The notes under the pieces were generated by a model. It worked only from the letters and a program-made list of their open reading frames with translations. It was not told the origin of the DNA and made no database searches. The position numbers and the translations under genes are program-made. This document shows positions 52,682 through 61,925 of a DNA stretch of 64,000 nucleotides, piece after piece; positions within the stretch are counted from its first letter, which is position 1; each line of letters begins with the position of its first letter. The stretch is from positions 22,330 to 86,329 of the forward strand of contig JAOACE010000027.1 in NCBI GenBank assembly GCA_026418015.1, read 5' to 3'. The DNA is from Leptospiraceae bacterium. GTDB lineage: Bacteria; Spirochaetota; Leptospiria; Leptospirales; Leptonemataceae.

Positions 52682-52687
52682 TTTTAT

Positions 52688-53443
52688 CTAAAAGCTGCCA
52701 CGAATATTTGATCTCATTTTTAAATTCAGGATATATTTATGTTTCTTTTTGTTTAGATGATCCAAATAATGCATCATAATTTGTTGATTTTCTATTAAGA
52801 TAAAGGTTTGGCTTACTGTTCTTGCAAGCTTTCTATTTACAAAGATATTTTCTAAGGGATTTTTTTTATTCCTATAATGATGAAATCTAATCTGTTTTTT
52901 GATCGAAGGTTGATTTTGTAATAGTGTGTTAAACAACTTTTTTCTTAATGGATAAATCTTTTGATCTCCTAACCCAGAAGAAGCTTGAAAAAATGGAATA
53001 GAATAACATCTTGTTTTTTTCCCACGTCCAGAATAGATAAATTGCAGAACTTTAAGGTTGTTAACGTTAAAAAAAATTAAACGAAATGGAGAATAGTTCC
53101 AATAATCGAAATTTTGTATGTATTCATGAATTTGTTCTTCAGATTCTAATTTTAAAAGTTCTGGAATAATTAATCCGCGACTTTTTTTGTTTTTGTATGC
53201 TTTGTTAAAAAAATAATTTTTATAAAGATTTTTTTGGTTATAGTTTAACAAAAAAAACAAAAAACCCAATTCATTGGCTCCAATCCATGTTCCACCAAAG
53301 TTTGCATCTTTTGGATAAATCATTTTGATATTGTTGTAAACATAAAAACTAGGTGGTATTGCAGTCTTTCTTGTGCGAAGTTCATCCCGATTAAAACCTA
53401 CGAAGATTTTATTATTATATGGAAGAATTGTTAGAGTACACAT
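52688..53443 (-). CDS. NRDE/TANGO2-family protein
   Basis: A 251-residue protein starting MCTL, with the family's conserved Cys2. NRDEL follows (residues 18-22). The block YPKDANFGGTWIGANELGFL (about 43-62) and LLNYNQKN complete the NRDE/TANGO2 signature. Human TANGO2 is linked to lipid/heme handling; bacterial roles are unclear. Positive-charge-rich stretches mark the C-terminal half. It is the last gene of the long minus-strand run, 35 bases after the CaiB-type gene. Confidence 0.85.
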   Translation of the reverse strand: MCTLTILPYNNKIFVGFNRDELRTRKTAIPPSFYVYNNIKMIYPKDANFGGTWIGANELGFLFFLLNYNQKNLYKNYFFNKAYKNKKSRGLIIPELLKLESEEQIHEYIQNFDYWNYSPFRLIFFNVNNLKVLQFIYSGRGKKTRCYSIPFFQASSGLGDQKIYPLRKKLFNTLLQNQPSIKKQIRFHHYRNKKNPLENIFVNRKLARTVSQTFILIENQQIMMHYLDHLNKKKHKYILNLKMRSNIRGSF

Positions 53444-53478
53444 AGATCAAAATTAATATAATATTTAGAAAAGTAAAA

Positions 53479-54702
53479 TCAACTTTCTTTTGTTCTTGCA
53501 ATAATTCGTTTTTTTTCTAATTCTAAGAGTTCATTTTCGCTGTAATTCAAAGCTTTTAGAAAATCTTCTGTATGTTCGCCTAACTTAGGTGGTGGTAATC
53601 GATAAGATATCGGTGTGTTCGAAAATTTAAAAGGAGAGCCCGGAATCTTTATAATTCCCAGTTCTTGATCATGGATTTGTATTATGGTTCCTCTTTCTAA
53701 AAAATGAGGGTTTTCGAAGGTTTCTTTTAAACTCAAAATAGGAAATAAACAAGCATTTGGGTTTTTAAAAATTGGTTCTAAATCCTCGAAGGTTTTCGAT
53801 TTAAAATAATTGGCTAATTCTTGTTTTACTTCTTCGTATTTTCCTTCAATTGTAAGCTTTAACAAATCTTCTCTTTGGATTTGTTTTAAAAACACTTGAA
53901 AAAACTGTCCTTCTAATGCAGCAAGTACTACATAGCGATTATCTCTACATTCATAGATTTGATAGTTAGGTATAAGTCCACTTAAGTAGGTTTTGTTTCT
54001 TGTTGGAGGTTTTTGTTCTGCTATAAAATCTCCTATGCTTAATGTGGCAACTTGCATTACAGAATCTGTTATACTAATATCGATGTATTGACCTTCGCCA
54101 GTTTTTTCTCTGTAATAGAGAGCAGTCAATATTCCCGTTAATGCAGACATAGTACCACCTAAAATATCAGCAATTTGTACGGCTGGAAGGATTGGTTTTT
54201 CGTCACCGATTAAGTCTAATATACCAGATAACGCTAAGTAATTCGCATCATGCCCCGCGAAATCTTTATAAGGACTATCTTTACCAAAACCAGAAATAGA
54301 ACAATAGATAATCTTAGGGTTGATTTTTTTTACCTCTTCGTATCCTAAGCCGATTTCTTCCATCATTCCAGGACGAAAACCTTCGACAATGATGTCAAAT
54401 TTTGGCAAAAGTTTTTTTAAGATTTCTACACCTTCTTTTCTTTTGTAATTTATCGCGATGGATTTTTTGTTTCGATTAAGAAGATAGTAGTAAGTATTGA
54501 TGTTTTTATTCTGAGAAAAATAAGGCCCCATTTTTCTTGTGTTGTCTATTGCGATGGGATGTTCAACTTTAACAACGTCTGCTCCAAAATCGCCTAAATA
54601 CATTGTACATAAAGGACCTGGTAGAAGCATCGTAAAATCTAAAACTCTAACATCTCGCAGTGGACCTCGATTCTCTTGATTATATTCAATGATTTGATTC
54701 AT
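53479..54702 (-). CDS. CaiB/BaiF family CoA transferase
   Basis: A 407-residue family III CoA transferase. The start is VLDFTMLLPGPLCTMYLGDF (about residues 20-39), then ADVVKVEHP, FDIIVEGFRPGMMEEIGLGY (first 20) and GHDANYLALSG with the catalytic Asp. The C-terminus has LGEHTEDFL. It may act in acyl-CoA racemisation or transfer; the specific substrate cannot be read from sequence. It lies 45 bases after the SNF2 helicase gene and 35 before the NRDE gene. Confidence 0.9.
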   Translation of the reverse strand: MNQIIEYNQENRGPLRDVRVLDFTMLLPGPLCTMYLGDFGADVVKVEHPIAIDNTRKMGPYFSQNKNINTYYYLLNRNKKSIAINYKRKEGVEILKKLLPKFDIIVEGFRPGMMEEIGLGYEEVKKINPKIIYCSISGFGKDSPYKDFAGHDANYLALSGILDLIGDEKPILPAVQIADILGGTMSALTGILTALYYREKTGEGQYIDISITDSVMQVATLSIGDFIAEQKPPTRNKTYLSGLIPNYQIYECRDNRYVVLAALEGQFFQVFLKQIQREDLLKLTIEGKYEEVKQELANYFKSKTFEDLEPIFKNPNACLFPILSLKETFENPHFLERGTIIQIHDQELGIIKIPGSPFKFSNTPISYRLPPPKLGEHTEDFLKALNYSENELLELEKKRIIARTKES

Positions 54703-54747
54703 ACAAAATAATAATTATCAAAGCTTTTGAACCGATCAATAAAAAAA

Positions 54748-57546
54748 TTACAAACACCAATAAATCTGGAAAAGTTCTAACTCTGTTTTTATCAAAGAAG
54801 AATTATGGAGTTCGCGAATCTGTTCTTCGAGTTCCTTTTTGGCTAAGTTGATTGCATTTTCTGTTCTTGTTAAAATTGCTTTCCGATTGGATGTGGGATT
54901 CATTTTATATCTTAATCGTTCTATGTCTTTTTTCTCTTCTAAATCGCGAATTTTTTTTCCATAGCTTATTTCTAACTTGTATTGTTCTTTTGTATAGAGT
55001 TCTTTGATTCCTTTAAACCATTGGGAATTTTCTTTTTTTGCTTCTTCGATTAGCCATACATAGATTTCTTGCGAAAGATTTTTTACCGTTTCGTATTCTG
55101 TATGATTGACCAAAATAAAATCAGCTTTTTCTAATCCATTAGTGTGTTTTAGGAATACTTCGTCTAACTCTGTTTTTTTAAGAATCTGGAACTCCTTAGA
55201 AAAAATAGAAGGTAAATAAACGTTGATGATTTCTTTTTTTTCCTGGAATTGATTCGAGTTATAATGAATGATAAAAATAAAATACAAACCTTTTTGTTTC
55301 ACTAAATCAGTACGAAATTTGATGATACCCTTTTTAGAAGGATGGTTTAAATAATAGTTTAATGCTTCGTCTACAAGAGGATGACCAACTGCTAAAAACA
55401 CATAACTTTCGTTTTCGAGTGCCAAATCAGAATCAAACACAGCAAGCTTGTTATCAGGTAAAAGTAGATAAATGTTCGCCTTTTGTTTTAAAGAATTTTG
55501 TACAGTCTTATGTTTTTTTAACTTAAACGATGATTTTTTATTATCTTTTAGGTAGCTCAATGTAAGTTTTTCTATATGAAGGTTATCGATGGATCGCTCT
55601 TGTTGTGTTATTTTATAATAATCTATTAAGTTAAAATCCACAACAGAAGGAGAAACCAAATCGCTCAATAGTTGGTAAGATTTTTTTGCTGTTTCTATTT
55701 TTTGGGATAGGTTTTCTTCGAATTTTTCTTTGCTAATCTTTCCACTTACAAAGTCCATGATAAATTGATTTAAATGTATCTCTTCTTCGATGCTTCCCAA
55801 AAGCATATCCGATGGGCCGATGGATTCTTCGAAGATTCGAATCTTATTTTCGAGAATGTTTAAAACCCTTTCTGCCACTGTATCTTTCGTCGAAAAGTTC
55901 AGAATCAGTACGTCATTTTTTTGTCCAAAGCGATGAATCCTTCCAATTCGTTGTTCCATTTTTAGGGGAGACCAAGGCAAATCATAATTGATCAAAACAT
56001 CCGAAAACTGGAGATTTCGTCCTTCGCCGCCAGCCTCTGTACAGATTAAAATTTCTCCTTTTTCTTTGAATGCTTGTATTTCTTGTTCTTTTTGATCTGC
56101 TGTTAGACTACCATGGAAAACGTTTACTTTGTAGTCCTTTAACACTTCTACAAGATAATCTTGGGTTGTTCGAAATTGAGTAAATAGAACAATTTTATTG
56201 TGTCCATTTCTTTTTAGAGATTCGATGGTTTCTTTTAATTTAATCGCTTTGGTATCGTGTTGGATCTTTTTCCCTAAATAGATTAATCTCGATAATGTTA
56301 AAACTTCTTTTCTTATGTCTTGCAATGTATAAGCTTGATTTTCTAATTGAGAAATGCTTTCTAAAATTTCGTCTTCGTTTTCGGAATATTCGATTATTTC
56401 TTCTATGTCGTTGTAATCGTTGGTGGTATCATAGTAAGATTTATACAATTTTGTTTCGAGCATTTGTTTTCTTTTTTCTAATGCTTTTAGCAATGCTCGC
56501 GTAGAAGAATCCAACAATTTCTGAAAAACAATCATAATAAACCCAATGGCTCGATTCTGTAATTGTTTAGAAAGATTATATTCTTTTTTTACATATTCTG
56601 TTGTTTCGTCGTAGAAAATTCGTTCTTCTTGGGATAGTTCAAACTTAATGGTTTTTGCAATCCTTTTTGTAAAACCACCGACTTCTATCTTTCTTCTTCG
56701 AATGATGATTTTATTTATAACATCTCTGATTTTTTTTATACTCTCTCCATTTCGTGCTGGAAGAACATATTCTTGAAAAAACGAATGTTCTGGTCCTAGC
56801 AGGTGGGGATCTAATAACTTGATCAAATAATATAGTTCTTCGATTTTACCGCGAAATGGTGTTGCGCTCAAAAGTAGTAGTGCTTCTACCTGTTGAGCAA
56901 TTTTTTCTGCAAAATGATATGCTTGTGTGATTTTATTATAGTCTCTTCTTAGTCTATGTGCTTCGTCGAAGATTGCAAATTCCCAAGGTATTTGTAGAAT
57001 TGATTCATAATATTTAGGATTTTTTATAAAATCTATTGATGTAATAATTTTATTTATTTTATTTGTATTTATTAGTTTAAAATTTTTATTGTTGATTATT
57101 GTAAAATCCTCGTTGAATTTATTTTTTAATTCTTGTTGCCATTGAATTTGTAATGGAGCTGGAACAATTATTATAATATATTTATAATTTTTTCTTAATA
57201 CTAATTCTTTCATTATTAAACCAGCTTCGATGGTTTTACCAAGGCCTACTTCGTCTGCTAATAAAAAACGTGGTTTTAATGCAGTTATAACTCTATGGGT
57301 TGCTTCAATTTGATGTGGTAAAAGCCTTGTACGTGAATTCGATAAACTGGATAACTTGTCGTAAGTGTAATGAAGACGAATTTTATAAGACTCTAATATT
57401 TTTAGAGCAAGCGATAGATCTATATCGCTTTGGTTTATCTTTAAAAATTCAACCTGATTGGCTGGCTGTTCTAGTTCTTTAAGTGAAAAATGGTTAAATA
57501 GATCATGTATTTCTTTTTTGTTTTTGGAAGCCCCAGAATTTTTCAT
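54748..57546 (-). CDS. SNF2/RapA-type helicase
   Basis: A 932-residue Swi2/Snf2 ATPase. Walker A region LLADEVGLGKTIEAGLIMKE (about residues 94-113), DEAH box in FDEAHRLRRDY, LLLSATPFRGK, and the C-lobe with GGEGRNLQFSDVLINYDLPW (first 20 near 505) and RIGRIHRFGQ are all present. The DEVGLGKTIEA form and the C-terminal accessory region are like RapA (968 residues in E. coli), which recycles RNA polymerase. A defence role cannot be excluded but has no support from neighbours. It overlaps the NUDIX gene by ATGA. Confidence 0.9.
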   Translation of the reverse strand: MKNSGASKNKKEIHDLFNHFSLKELEQPANQVEFLKINQSDIDLSLALKILESYKIRLHYTYDKLSSLSNSRTRLLPHQIEATHRVITALKPRFLLADEVGLGKTIEAGLIMKELVLRKNYKYIIIIVPAPLQIQWQQELKNKFNEDFTIINNKNFKLINTNKINKIITSIDFIKNPKYYESILQIPWEFAIFDEAHRLRRDYNKITQAYHFAEKIAQQVEALLLLSATPFRGKIEELYYLIKLLDPHLLGPEHSFFQEYVLPARNGESIKKIRDVINKIIIRRRKIEVGGFTKRIAKTIKFELSQEERIFYDETTEYVKKEYNLSKQLQNRAIGFIMIVFQKLLDSSTRALLKALEKRKQMLETKLYKSYYDTTNDYNDIEEIIEYSENEDEILESISQLENQAYTLQDIRKEVLTLSRLIYLGKKIQHDTKAIKLKETIESLKRNGHNKIVLFTQFRTTQDYLVEVLKDYKVNVFHGSLTADQKEQEIQAFKEKGEILICTEAGGEGRNLQFSDVLINYDLPWSPLKMEQRIGRIHRFGQKNDVLILNFSTKDTVAERVLNILENKIRIFEESIGPSDMLLGSIEEEIHLNQFIMDFVSGKISKEKFEENLSQKIETAKKSYQLLSDLVSPSVVDFNLIDYYKITQQERSIDNLHIEKLTLSYLKDNKKSSFKLKKHKTVQNSLKQKANIYLLLPDNKLAVFDSDLALENESYVFLAVGHPLVDEALNYYLNHPSKKGIIKFRTDLVKQKGLYFIFIIHYNSNQFQEKKEIINVYLPSIFSKEFQILKKTELDEVFLKHTNGLEKADFILVNHTEYETVKNLSQEIYVWLIEEAKKENSQWFKGIKELYTKEQYKLEISYGKKIRDLEEKKDIERLRYKMNPTSNRKAILTRTENAINLAKKELEEQIRELHNSSLIKTELELFQIYWCL

Positions 57547-58082
57547 ATATGTTGAGGGTAAAATCCTATATGAGTGATTTCGAGTCGATTATTTTTTTTG
57601 TCTTCTAAATAGGTTTTTAAAGCATATTTAACAGCAGTAAAAGCAATTTCTTCCCAAGGAATTTGGTTTTCTGGAAAGAGAACAGTTTCTAATGTTTCGT
57701 GCCCGGGTAGAAAGTTTAAATCAAGTAGTTTTGCTAAAAATAATAGATAAACTTGGCTAATTTTTGGAATACTATAAACTGTTTGTAATTTGATGATTTT
57801 TACGTTCGCGTTGGCTTCTTCTTTTGTTTCTCTTATCGCACCTTCTTCGACACGTTCACCTAATTCCAAAAATCCTGCTGGTATGGTCCATTTTCCATAT
57901 TGAGGTTCGATTCCTCTTTTGCATAAAAGAATTTGATTTTCGTAAATGGGTATTGTTCCAACGATAATTTTGGGGTTTTGATAATGAATCGTATTGCAAT
58001 GAGTGCATACAAAACGTTCCACAGAATCTCCTTCTGGTATCATTTTGATTAATTCTTTTCCGCAGTTGCTACAATACTTCAT
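57543..58082 (-). CDS. NUDIX hydrolase with N-terminal zinc ribbon
   Basis: A 179-residue protein. The zinc ribbon is CSNCGK..ERFVCTHC (residues 4-33), then the NUDIX box GFLELGERVEEGAIRETKEE (about 70-89) followed by EEAN, a near-normal REUxEExGU with Ala in place of Gly. The arrangement resembles the NADH pyrophosphatase-related zinc-ribbon NUDIX proteins, but it is shorter than NudC. It would hydrolyse a nucleoside diphosphate derivative. It lies between the PBP gene and the SNF2 gene, and overlaps the latter. Confidence 0.88.
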   Translation of the reverse strand: MKYCSNCGKELIKMIPEGDSVERFVCTHCNTIHYQNPKIIVGTIPIYENQILLCKRGIEPQYGKWTIPAGFLELGERVEEGAIRETKEEANANVKIIKLQTVYSIPKISQVYLLFLAKLLDLNFLPGHETLETVLFPENQIPWEEIAFTAVKYALKTYLEDKKNNRLEITHIGFYPQHI

Positions 58083-58093
58083 AACATTTCCTT

Positions 58094-60562
58094 TTAATCT
58101 AAATGAATTTTTATATCTAAGGGAATTTGAATTTTTTCTTCGCGAACACCTTTTTCTTTTTGAGAGTGAGTGCTACAAATCGTCTCTGGTTCTGTTCCTA
58201 TAATAAAATATTCGTTAACGGTATCGCAAACATTGTTATACGGTAATTCTCCTGTTAGACTACATACAGGACGTTGAAGAATTTTTAAAGATAAGTTTTC
58301 TTCTTCGTATTTTGGTTTTTTTAAATTAATCGTTTTATAAACATAATTTCTCCATACAGGTGCGGCTAATGCACCTCCGGTTCCACCGGGACCAAGAGAT
58401 TTATTTTTATCATAGCCAATGTAAACAACGGTAACATTATCGGGAGTAAACCCTGCAAACCAAGCATTTGTATATCGATTTGATGTTCCTGTTTTTCCGT
58501 ATACAGTTATTCCACCAATTCTTGCTGCTGTACCAGTTCCGCGAAGAACAACATCTTTAAGAATATCTTTCATTATAAATGCAGTTTCTGGCATGATAAT
58601 TTGTTTTATTTCTGGTGGTTTTGCTTCGAAAAGGATTTTTTCTTTTTTGTTGGATTTTTTCGTAATTTTTTCTATAAAGTATGGTTTGATGATACTACCA
58701 TTTCTTGGAAAAATTGTATAAGCAGTTGCTAATTGTAAAGGAGAGACTTCGTAAGTTCCTAATGCAATCGATGCTTCTCGCGGAAGAGATTTTTCCGGTA
58801 AATCGAGAATTTTTTCTAAGTAAGAATTTACAATATCTGGACCAATTTTTATGTAGGCTTGTACTGCTGCTGTATTTCGCGAAAAGACTAATGCTTCTCT
58901 TACGCGAATATTTCCCATATAACCACCACCATAATTTTCTGGTTCATATTCTGATAAGTCTTGATCAAAGAATGTTATGGGACTATCTTCTAGGATGGTG
59001 GCGGCCGTAAATTCGTGATTTTTATCCTCTGGATGATTCGCATAATAATCTATTCCTGCAGAATATATAAAAGGCTTTAATGCACTACCTGGTTGTCTTT
59101 TAGATAAAAATCTTAGAAGCTGGTTTGCTGGAATAAACTTTGATCCACCAACTAATGCTTCGATCTTTCCATTTTGTGGGTTTAAAGAAACTAATGCACC
59201 TTCAATATATTCTGGTTTTATGGTAGGATTATTCAATTCGCTTTTATAATTGTTTTTTAACGCGTTAATAATCTTAACATCACCTAAAAAATAATTTAAT
59301 AACAATAGATCATCTCTGTTCTCTTGTAAGAATTTCGCGTTAAAATCGCGTTGCCCTTTCGAAATCTTTTGACTAAATTCTGCAATACCAAAAAGTTTTT
59401 TTAGAATTGAAAATGCTTCGTTAAAGTGTTCGTCGAATATTTCGTAATTTTTGAAGGATTTTTGGTATACTACTTTATTCCTATTTAGATAAGTTAACCA
59501 TTCTTGTAAAGATTCTTCTGCGAATTTTTGTTGATCTACGTTCAAAGTTGTATAGATTTCGAAGCCACCAGTTTCTAAGTTATTTTTTATTTCTTCTGGT
59601 AAGATTTTTCGCAAGTATTCCGTTGCATAAGGATATAGGTTTAGACGTCTTGTAAAAGAGCTTTCGTCTGGGTATCGATTAAGGGTTAAAATATAATTAT
59701 TTACGATGTTTTGATATTCTTTTTGTGCATCTTTTATGCTAATTTCTCCGTTTTCTATAAGACGTTTAAAGGTTACTTCCATTTTTGCGATGGATTTTGT
59801 AGGATTCTTTAAAGGACTATAAATATTTGGTGCAGTAGTTAACGACGAAAGAACAGAAGCTTCTCCGATGGTAAGTTCGCGAAAGCTTTTGTTAAAATAA
59901 AATTGTGATCCTGCTTCGATTCCTAATGTTCCATGGCCTAATGGTACTTCATTAAAATAGATTTCTAAAATTTTATACTTAGGATATTTTAACTCCATCC
60001 ACAGAGAAAGACTAACTTCTCTTAATTTTCGTGTAAAAGTCCTTTCGCGATTTAAAAATCGAAGACGTGCTGTCTGTTGGGTTAAAGTAGATGCACCTTC
60101 TCTTATCTCTCCGTAATAAAGGTTGATGATAATTGCACGAATAATTCCGGGTATGTCGATTCCAAAATGTTCTCTAAATCGAATATCTTCTGCTGCTATA
60201 AATGCTTTTACTACATTTAGGTTATTGAGATCATCTTCGTTTAATTCTATAATCTTTCTGTCCTGAGTATAAAATTCTGCATAAGGGACAATTTCTCCTT
60301 TGCTATTATAACCATAGACAATCGAAGGTCTTTCGTAGTCGTCTACAAACCATACAACAATAGGATCACTCAAATAAAAAATCAAAAAAAATGGGGTTAA
60401 AAGCAAACAAACCATAAATAGAATGACTGTTCGATAAAAAAAATTAGGTTTATTTATAAAAAAATTTATAAATGAATTGATAAATTGAAAGATTACGCGT
60501 TCAATATAATTTTTATTTTCGAATATTTTTTGGTTTATCGAAGTTTGAGGTTTTAAATCCAT
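58094..60562 (-). CDS. Class A penicillin-binding protein (PBP1A-type)
   Basis: A bifunctional peptidoglycan glycosyltransferase/transpeptidase of 822 residues with an N-terminal membrane helix (FYRTVILFMVCLLLTPFFLIFY, first 20 near 42-61). The GT51 domain has EDIRFREHFGIDIPGIIRAI (first 20 around 128-147), EGASTLTQQTARLRFLNRER and GLGIEAGSQFYFNKS-like blocks (here GTLGIEAGSQFYF). The transpeptidase domain has RQPGSALKPFIYSAG, SRNTAAVQAYI and YGKTGTSNRYTNAWFAGFTP. It is followed by the NUDIX gene after 11 bases. Confidence 0.95.
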   Translation of the reverse strand: MDLKPQTSINQKIFENKNYIERVIFQFINSFINFFINKPNFFYRTVILFMVCLLLTPFFLIFYLSDPIVVWFVDDYERPSIVYGYNSKGEIVPYAEFYTQDRKIIELNEDDLNNLNVVKAFIAAEDIRFREHFGIDIPGIIRAIIINLYYGEIREGASTLTQQTARLRFLNRERTFTRKLREVSLSLWMELKYPKYKILEIYFNEVPLGHGTLGIEAGSQFYFNKSFRELTIGEASVLSSLTTAPNIYSPLKNPTKSIAKMEVTFKRLIENGEISIKDAQKEYQNIVNNYILTLNRYPDESSFTRRLNLYPYATEYLRKILPEEIKNNLETGGFEIYTTLNVDQQKFAEESLQEWLTYLNRNKVVYQKSFKNYEIFDEHFNEAFSILKKLFGIAEFSQKISKGQRDFNAKFLQENRDDLLLLNYFLGDVKIINALKNNYKSELNNPTIKPEYIEGALVSLNPQNGKIEALVGGSKFIPANQLLRFLSKRQPGSALKPFIYSAGIDYYANHPEDKNHEFTAATILEDSPITFFDQDLSEYEPENYGGGYMGNIRVREALVFSRNTAAVQAYIKIGPDIVNSYLEKILDLPEKSLPREASIALGTYEVSPLQLATAYTIFPRNGSIIKPYFIEKITKKSNKKEKILFEAKPPEIKQIIMPETAFIMKDILKDVVLRGTGTAARIGGITVYGKTGTSNRYTNAWFAGFTPDNVTVVYIGYDKNKSLGPGGTGGALAAPVWRNYVYKTINLKKPKYEEENLSLKILQRPVCSLTGELPYNNVCDTVNEYFIIGTEPETICSTHSQKEKGVREEKIQIPLDIKIHLD

Positions 60563-60572
60563 AATTACGCCA

Positions 60573-61925
60573 TTATGCTTTTAATCTTTCTAAAATGTTA
60601 GGGAATTTGTCAAACTTAAAATAGTAATAAAACAAATACAACAAAAAAATCCATCCTAAAAACTGAGAAAACAAAGAAGAATAAGCAGCTCCCATAACGC
60701 CATATTCTGGAATCAAAAATATGTTTAAAACAAAGCTACCAATCATTCTTAAAAATGCTTCGATGGCAATAATCACTGGTTGATCTAACGTAAAAAGTGC
60801 TGTTCCTAATGGAGCAAAAAATATTCTTAGCATAAATCCTGGAAATATTATCCAAAATACATTAATAGATTGATAGTATTCTTCTCCAAACCAGAAAGGA
60901 ATAAACCAACTACCTACAAATGCCAAAGGAATTAGGGATAACACTAATAATAAAATAAATATATAAAGTTTTTTAAAATAATTTTTATATTCTCGAGAAG
61001 AAGTAAATTGGCTCATCGTGGGCATTATAAAAGATTGCATTGTAGTAAGTAGAATCAATATACCTTGCATGGGAATTCGCGCTGCATTGTATATACCTGC
61101 ATCGCTTTGGTTTTTTAGCATTAAGATTTCCATCCAATCAGATAGAATTGCAAAAAAAGATGCAAGCATAATCCACTGATTATACCTAAGAAGACGATTG
61201 ATCCAATAACTTACCCTTTTCTTTTTTATGGGCAAGAAAAAAATCGTAGAATCAAAATAAAAAAAATAGAAGATCCACGATATAAAAGTACCCGTCATAA
61301 AACTAAAAAGCACATGGTTAATTTGTAACACTCCCTCATTCCAAAAAAAGAAAAGTAGGAGGAGGATGATTCGCGTAAGACCTGTAATGGGTATCCATAA
61401 AGTTAAAATTTTATAATTTTTATGAGAAACCAATATTGCATCAAAATAAGAAAAAAAAGACATTCCCACACTGGATAGAAAGACCAACCAAACATTTGTT
61501 ATATGTTCTGGTGCATCGATTAATGGAAATAGTCCTGTATCGATCTTCCATTTGTTGGTAAAAAAGTTTTCTAGAATCCAAAAGAAACAAACCATCAAAA
61601 CAAATAAAATTGCATAGAATTTAATTCTTAAAGATGCGCGTAAAAGATAAGACATTTCGTTGATTCTTTGGTTCGAAACAATAGGAGATAGATATCGAAT
61701 CAGAGAATATTGTAAGCCTACTTCTAATATTGCTTGGAATACTACAATCCTTGCTAAGTATTGACTGTATAGACCATGCTCTTCGACTGTTAACAATCTT
61801 CCAACAATAAAAGAAAAAAGAAGCGAAGAAAAAGAATGAAACGATCGCGAAAGAAATAAAGCTCCAACGCGAATCCATTTGGATGGAATAAATTTTTGCA
61901 GCTGGTTTAGAATTGTGTTTATCAT
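60573..61925 (-). CDS. Polysaccharide flippase, Wzx/MATE-like
   Basis: A 450-residue membrane protein with about 12 to 14 hydrophobic helices, starting FLSRSFHSFSSLLFSFIVGR, LLTVEEHGLYSQYL and YSLIRYLSP, which is the usual pattern of the PST/MOP flippase group. It probably moves lipid-linked glycan precursors across the inner membrane. It overlaps the GlpX-like gene by four bases and precedes the PBP gene by 10. Confidence 0.83.
   Translation of the reverse strand: MINTILNQLQKFIPSKWIRVGALFLSRSFHSFSSLLFSFIVGRLLTVEEHGLYSQYLARIVVFQAILEVGLQYSLIRYLSPIVSNQRINEMSYLLRASLRIKFYAILFVLMVCFFWILENFFTNKWKIDTGLFPLIDAPEHITNVWLVFLSSVGMSFFSYFDAILVSHKNYKILTLWIPITGLTRIILLLLFFFWNEGVLQINHVLFSFMTGTFISWIFYFFYFDSTIFFLPIKKKRVSYWINRLLRYNQWIMLASFFAILSDWMEILMLKNQSDAGIYNAARIPMQGILILLTTMQSFIMPTMSQFTSSREYKNYFKKLYIFILLLVLSLIPLAFVGSWFIPFWFGEEYYQSINVFWIIFPGFMLRIFFAPLGTALFTLDQPVIIAIEAFLRMIGSFVLNIFLIPEYGVMGAAYSSLFSQFLGWIFLLYLFYYYFKFDKFPNILERLKA

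Noticed and set aside
54748..57546. SNF2 helicase as part of a phage-defence island
   Set aside because: Neighbours are housekeeping (PBP, NUDIX, CoA transferase, NRDE), there is no methylase or nuclease partner, and the DEVGLGKTIEA form fits RapA better.
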